Positions 1-5,914 of a DNA stretch of 10,160 bases are shown one piece after another. The DNA is taken from the NCBI GenBank assembly GCA_937927845.1, contig CALFXE010000222.1, positions 1 to 10,160 on the forward strand, read 5' to 3'. Position numbers and translations under genes: made by a program. The DNA comes from an uncultured Paludibacter sp. Its GTDB lineage: Bacteria; Bacteroidota; Bacteroidia; Bacteroidales; Paludibacteraceae. The first letter of the stretch is position 1. Each line of letters opens with the position of its first letter. The notes under the pieces were generated by a model that was not told the origin of the DNA, made no database searches, and saw nothing but the letters and a program-made list of their open reading frames with translations.

Positions 1-510
1 AAGCCGCCTGCATTGTTGAATCGGGTTCATATCCGGCTAATTGTTTTGCCTGTTCAGTGCTTACTAAGAGCGTAATCGTGGAAGGAAGCTCATAACTTCC
101 ATCATCGTTTGCTTTTACGGAATCCTTATCAACCCCTCCCGCCGTGGTTGTCGTAATCACTTTGACATACTTCAGCTCACCGGGAATGACAGTATCTTTG
201 GTGTCCTTATTTGTTACAAGAATACTGACAGTATCACCGTTTTGGAGTTTACCGGATAATCCTGCGGCAAATGAATCAATGGTGATGCTGATTGCCATCT
301 GACTTCCGTTCAATTTGCTGAATATATCATCAGCGGTATTTGCTTCATCGGTTAATTTAGTTTTAGTAAAGAAATCGCCGGCAAATAGATTGGAAACGGC
401 ATATTTCCCTATGACTGCTGATTTCTCCGATATTGTACCTTTGGGAATGGCAGTTTTGGAGACTTCGACGGTTTCGATTTGTGCGTCACTTATTTGATTT
501 CCTTGTTTCA
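1..510 (-). pseudogene. CpaB/RcpC-like Flp pilus assembly segment, fused to mod, open at the window edge
   Basis: The minus-strand frame from about base 510 to base 1 is uninterrupted and no longer resembles a methyltransferase. It begins with a SAF-like segment (KQGNQISDAQIETVEV, then AIPKG and VIGKYAVSNLFAGDFF). A segment with AISITIDSFAAGLSGKLQNGD follows, then VIPGELKYVKVI and ELPSTITLLVSTEQAKQL. This order is typical of clostridial CpaB/RcpC proteins, which sit in the envelope and help assemble Flp/Tad pili. The expected N-terminal membrane anchor and first SAF strand are absent, because methyltransferase sequence precedes it directly in the same frame. There is no start codon with a ribosome site at the junction, so independent expression looks unlikely. 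The 3' end lies outside the window. Family assignment is from remembered sequence character, moderately sure; the chimeric arrangement is read directly from the sequence. Confidence 0.6.
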
Positions 511-1330
511 CATGCAGGAATTTTGTTCCCTGTAAGGTTTCGACTCTTGAAAACTCAATTTTGGATCCATTACGACCTAAAATTCCGGTTGCTAATAGCT
601 CATCTTTCCAGTCAGTATGCTTTGCGGTGTTATCCTCAAGGTCGGAAACATCATCAAGAGGTTTAACGACTGGTGCAGGGAGAGCTTCGACAGTGAAAGG
701 CCCTGTGATACGTACTTTTGTTTTGTCAATCTCCGGCTGATCGTAAAGTGTTTCAGTTGCCGATGGTTCATTGTTGGCGATTGAGCCAAGCGTTACATGA
801 GGAGCTGTTTTATAAACAAATCCGCTGCCAACTCCTTGTTCAGGATGAGCAAGCTTATAGTAATCAAATGTTGCAGTCATAAGCCTTTGCTTTGCAAGGG
901 CAATGGCAACTCTCGATGTATCACAAGTAATCCATCTTCGCCCCCATTGCTCAGCCACATATGCAGTAGTTCCACTTCCACAGGTGATGTCAACAACCAA
1001 ATCTCCAGGGTCGGTTGTCATAAGCATACAACGTTGAATAACTTTTTCAGATGTTTGAACTACATATTTTTTATCTGATGCACCCTGAGTATCATTCCAG
1101 ATATTCATTAACTCCATAACAGGAAAATCTGCATGATAGAGGATATATTCTGGGCTTTCGCCTAATTTAATTAACCTATTTTTTGCTATTAGTGTTTGCA
1201 TCCCATCTTTATTTGTCTTCCAACTGCGTCCTCTTTTAGGTGAGCAAATTTCGCCATTAAATTCAAAGTCAAACACGCACGACTCAGTTCTACCAGAAGA
1301 GTGGAGGTCTAATGTTCTAAATACCTTCAA
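511..1330 (-). pseudogene. mod: Type III DNA methyltransferase Mod, C-terminal part (frameshifted from its N-terminal part)
   Basis: This minus-strand frame is open from just after a TAA beside 1330 and continues the Mod protein of 1327-2352 in the -1 frame. It carries the FW-like region (WKTNKDGM, FPVMELMNIWNDTQG), VVQTSEKVIQRCMLMTTDPGD, and the AdoMet-binding motif I as VVDITCGSGTTAYVAEQWGRRW (about 920-990). The beta-class order, DPPY before motif I, fits type III Mod. It is followed by the Mod C-terminal signature HVTLGSIANNEPSATETLYDQPEID, then ITGPFTVEA and KIEFSRVETLQGTKFLH. The family's last segment (usually running into RVVVSFGP...) is missing, replaced by CpaB-like sequence at about 505-517. 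The first ATG in frame is at 1201 and lacks a clear ribosome site; a TTG at 1330 is the only earlier candidate. Probably not expressed as an active enzyme. Confidence 0.75.
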
Positions 1331-2331
1331 TTACCGGGCAGTGAATCGATATCATCTTTTTCATTAGCATTCATTCTCCTACGGGTTCCGTCTGGTAATT
1401 CAACAAATGTGTATTGACTACCAGCTCCGAAGTCTTTATCAATGAATAGCGAATGAAACTTAAGGGATTTAATATCTTTTCCATACCAAATAATGTAATC
1501 GTTCACACTTCCTAAAAACGATCTTCCTAAAGCCATTTTTTTCGTCTTAAAAGATATCTGACTTACAAAGTTCTCTGGACCAAAAATTTCATCGCATAGA
1601 TTTCTTAATAAATGTACATTTTCATCACTTATCTGGATAAATATGCTGCCAGTTTCGGCAAGAAGGTCCCTGGCTATAAGCAGACGATTACGGATATAAG
1701 TCAAATATGAATGGACTCCAAGTTCCCATGTGTCTCGAAAAGCCTTAATCATTTCCGGCTCTTGAGAAAGGTCTTCATCTTTTTCTTTTACCTCTTTTTT
1801 GTTGACGAAAGGTTGAAAATTAGAACCATATTTTATACCATAAGGTGGATCAATATAGACCATCTGCACCTGGCCTGCCATGCCTTCTTTTTCAAGCATG
1901 GAATTCATAATTACAAGACTGTCCCCGGCAATCATACGATTTGTCCAGTCTCTGCCGTGCTTATAAAATTCAATTGCCTCCCTGCGGCGTTTCATCCTCT
2001 CAATCGGGTCCTCAAAAAGACTAAGCTGCATACTTGCAGATTCTTCATCAATGGTCTGAACTGATTTTATTATCTTATGCGGTTTTATGGATTCATGAAT
2101 ATGTATAGCGGAGGTCGGCACAGAAAAGCTCATTCCTTCTGTCTTGCCCGCCCACTGAAGGGTAGGGTCTAAATGAGGATCAAATTCATAGGTCTTTTTC
2201 TTTTCTTCTTCGGTATCATATTGAGCCATACCAACCGGAGGATTGTTGCTCCTTGTTTTATCCTTATGTTCATATGTTTCAATATCACGAAGTTTATCCG
2301 CATCAATAATCTTTTGAACTTTTTTTGCCAT
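1327..2331 (-). pseudogene. mod: Type III restriction-modification methyltransferase Mod, N-terminal part ending at a frameshift
   Basis: Mod adds a methyl group from AdoMet to adenine within the recognition site and supplies sequence specificity to the type III Res-Mod complex. Visible here are EHKDKTRSNNPPVG, FDPHLDPTLQWAGK, REAIEFYKHGRDW, IAGDSLVIMNSMLEKEGMAG and the catalytic motif IV DPPYG (residues 161-165 from the chosen start), followed by IKYGSNFQPF, FRDTWELGVHSYLTYIRNRL and TGSIFIQISDENVHLLRNL. The frame stops at TGA (1327-1329) after SLPGN, in the middle of the family's variable target-recognition region. The protein continues one frame back, consistent with loss of a single base. 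Start choice: ATG at 2331 has GGAGGG seven bases upstream and gives the usual MAKK... N-terminus. ATG at 2352, with AGGAG six bases upstream, would add seven residues and cannot be excluded. No res gene is present. Confidence 0.8.
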
Positions 2332-2338
2332 TTTTTGT

Positions 2339-2363
2339 CCCTCCAAATTCATTTGTTACTCCT
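2339..2363 (-). promoter_or_regulatory. Two ribosome binding sites for alternative mod starts
   Basis: On the minus strand, GGAGGG (2339-2344) precedes ATG at 2331 by seven bases. A second site, AGGAG, lies about six bases before ATG at 2352. Both are well placed. The first matches the usual Mod N-terminus better. Confidence 0.5.
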
Positions 2364-2370
2364 ATTAACC

Positions 2371-2413
2371 AAAAAATCTCTTTGTACACGGTTTTTACCG
2401 AGAGCTCACCGTG
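2371..2413 (-). promoter_or_regulatory. Possible leader structure upstream of mod
   Basis: On the minus strand, CACGGT (2413-2408) can pair with ACCGTG (2392-2387). Alternatively, an internal CGGT-AAAA-ACCG hairpin (2400-2389) can form inside a CTCT/AGAG clasp that is followed by six T residues (2376-2371). The two foldings exclude each other, as in attenuators, but the stems are short and no ligand or leader peptide is evident. I saw no convincing promoter for mod in 2353-2489; low confidence. Confidence 0.25.
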
Positions 2414-2489
2414 GTTCTAACAGGCTCATTTTCGAGTCGAGATTATGACAACCACATTAATTCCACTCCGCAAAACCGCTTTATTTAGC

Positions 2490-3938
2490 CTATTCCACGC
2501 CTTTATATCCGTTTTTTTCCGCGTGTACCAATAAATATAAAAATGCAAACGCAGGAATACGCAAAAGCTTTTTATCCCCTGGGGCATTGTGAACGCCATA
2601 ATCATCAAAACGCTTGGTAACAACAATCGCAGCACAGGCTTCCTCTGCCAATTCACAAATGGCATCATCAACTGCAATTGGTGCCTGCTCACGATATTTT
2701 ACTTCAATAATAATGTTGTTTATATTTGGGTAATCAACAACAATATCTATTTCTTTGCCCTTTTTGCCGCCGCGATAATAACCTATTTTGGTTGCCTTTT
2801 GATAATAAAATGCAGCGACATGCTTATAAACAGCTGTTTCAACCATTTTACCCATTTCCTCAGGCTCGGTCAATATGTCGCCATCCATTAAAACTGCATT
2901 TCTGATTGCAGCATCCGCAATATAAATTTTCGGACTTGCTTTCAGCACTTTTTGGCCACCCATTTCGACCGGGTAGCTGAGATAAATAAGGTTAGCGCTT
3001 TCAAGGAAACGGATATAATTTTCAACTGTGGGTCGGGAAACCCCATTTAATTCTTTTGCAATTGCTTCAATAGAAACAATATTGGAAGAAACATTACAAA
3101 GATATAGAAAGATTCTTTCAAGCTCTGTTGAGTTGCGAATATTATATAGCGACGGTAAATCACGCTTTAAGACCTTGTCAACAACATCCTCGCGCATAAT
3201 CTGCTGTGCCATAAGGTCATTGGAGGATAGGGCCAACTCAGGGAATCCGCCCACCTGCAAATACCGTATAAAATGATTCTGCACAGCCGATAGCTTCATC
3301 ATAATTTCAGAGCGTGCTTGCTGTGTTAAATTTGCTAATGCTGTAGGACGTAAATTTTTATCAAGCTCAATGTCGCTAATCCCAATTAAGGAACAGTATT
3401 CGTAAAAAGATAGAGTGGGAACCTGAATAACACTCCAACGTCCGGCTCCGCTTTCGGTACTGCCTTTTACTAAAGCGGGACTTGCCGACCCGGTAGCAAC
3501 AACTTTTGTATCAGGTTGAATATCATATATAGTTTTTAACCACTTATCCCAGTCTGTAGCATATTGAATTTCATCAAAGAAATAATAAGCATCCTGATTC
3601 GCGTAAATATTTTCGTGGTAGCAGTCTAAGATTTCATTTAAGTCACTTAACTTTAACATAGGATGGTCCATGGAAATAAAAACTATTTTTTGAGGCGGTA
3701 TTCCTTTTTTCAAAAGTGTCTCGATCATCTGATATTGTATTGTCGTTTTACCTACACGCCTTGTACCGGTAAGAACCACAGTTCTTCTGATATCGGTTTG
3801 TTCAAGACGCTTCATAGCTTCAAAATATGCAAATCTTTTATAATCTTTCGTAAAGCTTGGATGCACCGCACCTGTTTTCCACCATGGATTAAATGCAGCC
3901 AATACTTTTAAAATACCCTCTTTGGTTGTGATTGCCAT
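2490..3938 (-). CDS. AAA family ATPase with C-terminal DUF4143 region
   Basis: ATP-binding protein of the AAA_14 plus DUF4143 type, common in Bacillota and other bacteria and of unestablished function. Counting from the GTG three codons upstream (3947), Walker A is GTRRVGKTT (61-69), Walker B is YYFFDE (121-126), a sensor-like ATGSASP lies at 151-157, and VGGFPE (232-237) is a hallmark of the family. A winged-helix-like stretch (303-324) follows. The C-terminal region has EID (399-401) and EVK (415-417), the spacing of a PD-(D/E)XK nuclease fold. No signal peptide or membrane segment is seen, so it should be cytoplasmic. Start: ATG at 3938 sits six bases after AGAGGTG; the upstream GTG lies inside that ribosome site and is disfavoured. 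It has its own strong promoter and is divergent from the mobilization operon. It may be element cargo or chromosomal; role unknown. Confidence 0.85.
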   Translation of the reverse strand: MAITTKEGILKVLAAFNPWWKTGAVHPSFTKDYKRFAYFEAMKRLEQTDIRRTVVLTGTRRVGKTTIQYQMIETLLKKGIPPQKIVFISMDHPMLKLSDLNEILDCYHENIYANQDAYYFFDEIQYATDWDKWLKTIYDIQPDTKVVATGSASPALVKGSTESGAGRWSVIQVPTLSFYEYCSLIGISDIELDKNLRPTALANLTQQARSEIMMKLSAVQNHFIRYLQVGGFPELALSSNDLMAQQIMREDVVDKVLKRDLPSLYNIRNSTELERIFLYLCNVSSNIVSIEAIAKELNGVSRPTVENYIRFLESANLIYLSYPVEMGGQKVLKASPKIYIADAAIRNAVLMDGDILTEPEEMGKMVETAVYKHVAAFYYQKATKIGYYRGGKKGKEIDIVVDYPNINNIIIEVKYREQAPIAVDDAICELAEEACAAIVVTKRFDDYGVHNAPGDKKLLRIPAFAFLYLLVHAEKNGYKGVE

Positions 3939-3944
3939 CCATCT

Positions 3945-3951
3945 CACCTCT
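3945..3951 (-). promoter_or_regulatory. Ribosome binding site that fixes the ATPase start
   Basis: AGAGGTG on the minus strand ends six bases before ATG at 3938. The alternative GTG start is part of this motif itself, so the ATG is preferred. Confidence 0.65.
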
Positions 3952-3958
3952 TGAAAGA

Positions 3959-3987
3959 ATTATATCACTTACTTTTATTTTTGTCAA
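3959..3987 (-). promoter_or_regulatory. Consensus sigma-A promoter of the AAA ATPase gene
   Basis: Minus strand: -35 TTGACA (3987-3982), a 17-base spacer, and -10 TATAAT (3964-3959). Both hexamers are perfect. Transcription should begin near 3952, leaving a very short leader that starts almost at the ribosome site. Confidence 0.88.
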
Positions 3988-4004
3988 TATTTATTATAAG
4001 TATA

Positions 4005-4058
4005 CTTAGAATGTTTTATTCATATTTTGAATTTTACTATGAAGTTCTTAGAATGTTT
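4005..4058 (+). repeat. Pair of 12-bp direct repeats in the divergent intergenic region
   Basis: CTTAGAATGTTT occurs at 4005-4016 and again at 4047-4058, 42 bp apart (four helical turns). The first copy overlaps a 10-bp palindrome AAGTATACTT (3998-4007). The spacing and location, between two divergent transcription units and just before a DNA-binding protein gene, suggest operator or Xis sites. This role is inferred. Confidence 0.4.
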
Positions 4059-4060
4059 AT

Positions 4061-4087
4061 ATCGTCACATAGTGTGGCGATTTTTTT
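4061..4087 (+). terminator. Intrinsic terminator or attenuator upstream of the mobilization operon
   Basis: ATCGTCACA (4061-4069) pairs with TGTGGCGAT (4073-4081), nine pairs including one G-T, with a three-base loop, followed directly by seven T residues (4081-4087). It acts on plus-strand transcription. No plus-strand gene lies upstream in the window, so it either insulates the operon from read-through or attenuates an operon transcript that starts further left. Confidence 0.7.
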
Positions 4088-4124
4088 ATGTCTAAAAACA
4101 AAAATATTGAAAGGGGTGATGCCT

Positions 4125-4148
4125 ATGATTGTTCTAAGAAATGAATAA
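4125..4148 (+). CDS. Possible seven-codon leader peptide (MIVLRNE)
   Basis: A very short frame with a strong ribosome site (AAGGGGTG, six bases before ATG 4125) lies directly after the terminator and before the excisionase-like gene. An in-frame ATG at 4119 would add two residues. It may be a translated leader or the remnant of an older gene. Only the ribosome site supports it. Confidence 0.22.
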   Translation: MIVLRNE

Positions 4149-4174
4149 CCTATAAAAATTGAAAGGAGAAAGCT

Positions 4175-4387
4175 ATGAAATTAAAAGAAATTTATAAACT
4201 TATGTTCCCTGAATATCCGGATATCGTTGATGTGCGACAGCTCCAAAAAATGCTTGGAGTCAGCCGCCATCTTGCTTATGATCTTATCAATGATGGTGAG
4301 ATCAAGGGTGTTAAAATCGGAAACTCGTATAAAATCCCCAAGGTTAATGTGATTGATTATGTGTTGTCAATTAACAAAGCCGGATAA
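4175..4387 (+). CDS. Excisionase-family helix-turn-helix protein
   Basis: A 70-residue protein with a MerR/excisionase-like winged helix (HTH_17 type) over residues 19-64: VDVRQLQKMLGVSRHLAYDLI is the helix-turn-helix, followed by the wing GEIKGVKIGNSYKIPK. Such small proteins bind near attachment sites and bias a tyrosine integrase toward excision, or act as operon regulators. GAAAGGAGAA, about eight bases before ATG 4175, is an excellent ribosome site. It is the first gene of the plus-strand mobilization operon and follows the repeats and terminator at 4005-4087, which may be its targets. Unlike classical xis genes it is far from int (about 4 kb), so a regulator of the operon is an equal possibility. 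Confidence 0.75.
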   Translation: MKLKEIYKLMFPEYPDIVDVRQLQKMLGVSRHLAYDLINDGEIKGVKIGNSYKIPKVNVIDYVLSINKAG

Positions 4388-4433
4388 ATAACAGCGATTA
4401 CTAACCGAAAATAAAAAATAAGGAGCTTGAAAA

Positions 4434-5441
4434 GTGGAAAACAAATTAAAAACCGTGGATGCCGAAACACTACTGTCCACGCCTCTGCCCAGAACGCACT
4501 TTGTGGTAGATGGGCTTATTCCACAGGGTATTCATATCCTTTGCGGCGCATCAAAAATCGGCAAAAGCTGGCTTATGCTTTGGCTTTGCCTTCAGGTGGC
4601 TGAGGGAAAGCCGATCTGGAATTTTCCCAGTAAACAAAGCGATGTTCTGTATCTTTGTCTTGAGGATACTTTTACACGGATTCAGGAACGGCTTTATACC
4701 ATTACCGATTCCGCACCCGAAAATCTGCGCTTTGCAGTAATGTGCGGTAAAATCGGTCAGGGACTGGAAAAGCAGATTGAAAATTTTGTTTTGGAGTTCA
4801 AAAATACAAGGCTGATTGTAATTGATACCCTGCAAAAAGTGCGCGGTGAAAACACAGATAAAAATGCTTATGGAAATGACTATAACGAAATTTCTTTGCT
4901 AAAAACCATTGCCGATAAATATGGAATCGCTATTGTTCTTGTGCATCACCTGCGTAAACTGGGCGATGCTTCTGACCCCTTTAATCAGGTTTCGGGTACA
5001 ACAGGCATTACCGGTGCAGTAGACTCAAGTTTTGTATTGAAAAAGGATAAGCGTTCTTCACAGATTGCAACTCTGCTTTGTACCGGCCGGGATATAGAAT
5101 ATCAGGAGCTGACACTACGCTTTGAAGATACCGTTTGGGAACTGGTTGATATTCAGAGATCAGAAGAAATCCGCAAGAGTGAGATTCCGGATTTTATTTT
5201 TCGGGTGGTAAGCTTCATTAATGAGCGTAAGGATTGGCGGGGAAATGCTACTGATTTACTTACCGAAATAACAGATGTTGAGACCAGACCCAATGCTGTA
5301 ACCAAATATTTAAGCCGATATTGTTATGAGGTGCTTGCTAAAAATAGCGTCAGCTATTCTACCCGCCGCACAGGAAAATGCAGAGAAATTCATTTAAAGC
5401 ATGACGACAATGACGCAAATGACAGTAAAAACGCTATATGA
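4434..5441 (+). CDS. RepA-like RecA-fold ATPase (AAA_25 type)
   Basis: A 335-residue cytoplasmic ATPase of the RepA/AAA_25 group, related to the hexameric helicases of small replicons. Walker A is GASKIGKS (38-45). A second conserved strand is VLYLCLED (71-78). Walker B is RLIVIDTL (126-133), followed by VHHLRK (170-175) and SGTTGITGAVDS (188-199), both typical of this group. The C-terminal third looks like a small DNA-binding domain and ends in an Asp/Asn-rich tail (DDNDANDS). It starts with GTG at 4434, with AGGAG eight bases upstream. Its likely job is replication or unwinding of the excised circle, in cis with the repeats directly downstream (5448-5578). A primase or initiator is not visible alongside it, so autonomous replication is uncertain. 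Confidence 0.78.
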   Translation: MENKLKTVDAETLLSTPLPRTHFVVDGLIPQGIHILCGASKIGKSWLMLWLCLQVAEGKPIWNFPSKQSDVLYLCLEDTFTRIQERLYTITDSAPENLRFAVMCGKIGQGLEKQIENFVLEFKNTRLIVIDTLQKVRGENTDKNAYGNDYNEISLLKTIADKYGIAIVLVHHLRKLGDASDPFNQVSGTTGITGAVDSSFVLKKDKRSSQIATLLCTGRDIEYQELTLRFEDTVWELVDIQRSEEIRKSEIPDFIFRVVSFINERKDWRGNATDLLTEITDVETRPNAVTKYLSRYCYEVLAKNSVSYSTRRTGKCREIHLKHDDNDANDSKNAI

Positions 5442-5447
5442 AAATTG

Positions 5448-5542
5448 CCGTCACAACCGTCACAGACCGTCACCAAAAGTATAGCTGGATAATGTCCTGA
5501 CTGTAACGAGCATGGACTTTGTATTGCCCAAAGTCCCGTCAC
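5448..5542 (+). repeat. Four CCGTCAC repeats (iteron-like)
   Basis: CCGTCAC occurs at 5448-5454, 5457-5463 and 5467-5473, in near-tandem with 9- and 10-bp steps, and again at 5536-5542 at the foot of a hairpin. They start seven bases after the stop of the RepA-like gene. Such arrays serve as binding sites for replication or relaxosome proteins; which applies here is not known. Confidence 0.55.
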
Positions 5543-5578
5543 CACAAAATTGTGGCTACGCACAGGGAGCTTCCCTGT
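5514..5578 (+). other. Candidate oriT: three consecutive hairpins before mobC
   Basis: Hairpin A: GGACTTTG (5514-5521) with CAAAGTCC (5529-5536), 8 bp, 7-base loop. Hairpin B: CCACAA (5542-5547) with TTGTGG (5550-5555). Hairpin C: ACAGGGA (5562-5568) with TCCCTGT (5572-5578), 7 bp, 3-base loop. None is followed by a T run, so these are not terminators. The location in the 167-bp gap directly upstream of mobC and the relaxase gene is the usual place for oriT. The nic site cannot be assigned by eye. Confidence 0.5.
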
Positions 5579-5608
5579 AACCCTGCCTGAAGAAAGGAAT
5601 GATTTTTT

Positions 5609-5914
5609 ATGAGAGCAAAAACAGTCGGTATCAATATCCGGGTAACCGAGCAGGAGAAAAAACGGATAGAAAGGTTTGCAAAAAAATGTGGACTTAGTGT
5701 TTCGGAATATTTGCGTCAGCTTGCAAACGGGCATACACCAAATGAAATTCCGTCGGATAATTTTTTCACAGTGGCACATTATCTTCAAATGATTACCGAA
5801 GATTTTAAAGGTATAGATGATGAGAAATTTGTCACCTATGTTAAGGGTTGTGTAAGCGATTTATACGCAACCTATCTTAACTCAAAGGGAGTGAATTTGC
5901 TTGGCAACAACTAA
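5609..5914 (+). CDS. mobC: MobC-like mobilization accessory protein (ribbon-helix-helix)
   Basis: A 101-residue protein whose first 45 residues (KTVGINIRVTEQEKKRIERF, then AKKCGLSVSEYLRQLANG) match the ribbon-helix-helix start of MobC/BacMobC relaxosome proteins. These bind oriT and help the relaxase melt and nick it. ATG at 5609 follows an AAGGAA ribosome site. The gene lies directly downstream of the hairpin cluster at 5514-5578, which may be its binding site and an autoregulatory operator. Its last five codons overlap the relaxase start (5901), implying translational coupling. The remainder of the protein has no recognisable motif. Confidence rests on the N-terminal motif and gene order. 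Confidence 0.85.
   Translation: MRAKTVGINIRVTEQEKKRIERFAKKCGLSVSEYLRQLANGHTPNEIPSDNFFTVAHYLQMITEDFKGIDDEKFVTYVKGCVSDLYATYLNSKGVNLLGNN

Noticed and set aside
797..1078. 93-residue plus-strand frame opposite mod
   Set aside because: It lies wholly antisense to the conserved Mod motif I region, so it is a shadow frame.
1318..1332. Programmed -1 ribosomal frameshifting joining the two mod frames
   Set aside because: The downstream frame has its own stop (TAA) immediately before the upstream TGA, leaving no room for a slip, and there is no slippery heptamer at the site.
3951..4148. 65-residue plus-strand frame starting at the ATPase control region
   Set aside because: It runs antiparallel over the consensus promoter and through the terminator hairpin, has low-complexity hydrophobic content and no upstream ribosome site. 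Only its last codons might be a leader.
4454..4481. 6-bp inverted repeat CGTGGA/TCCACG at the start of the RepA-like gene
   Set aside because: Short stem with a 16-base gap; expected by chance in 10 kb.
5448..5473. Short CRISPR array
   Set aside because: Units are 7 bp with 2-3 bp gaps, far too short for CRISPR repeats and spacers, and no cas gene is present.
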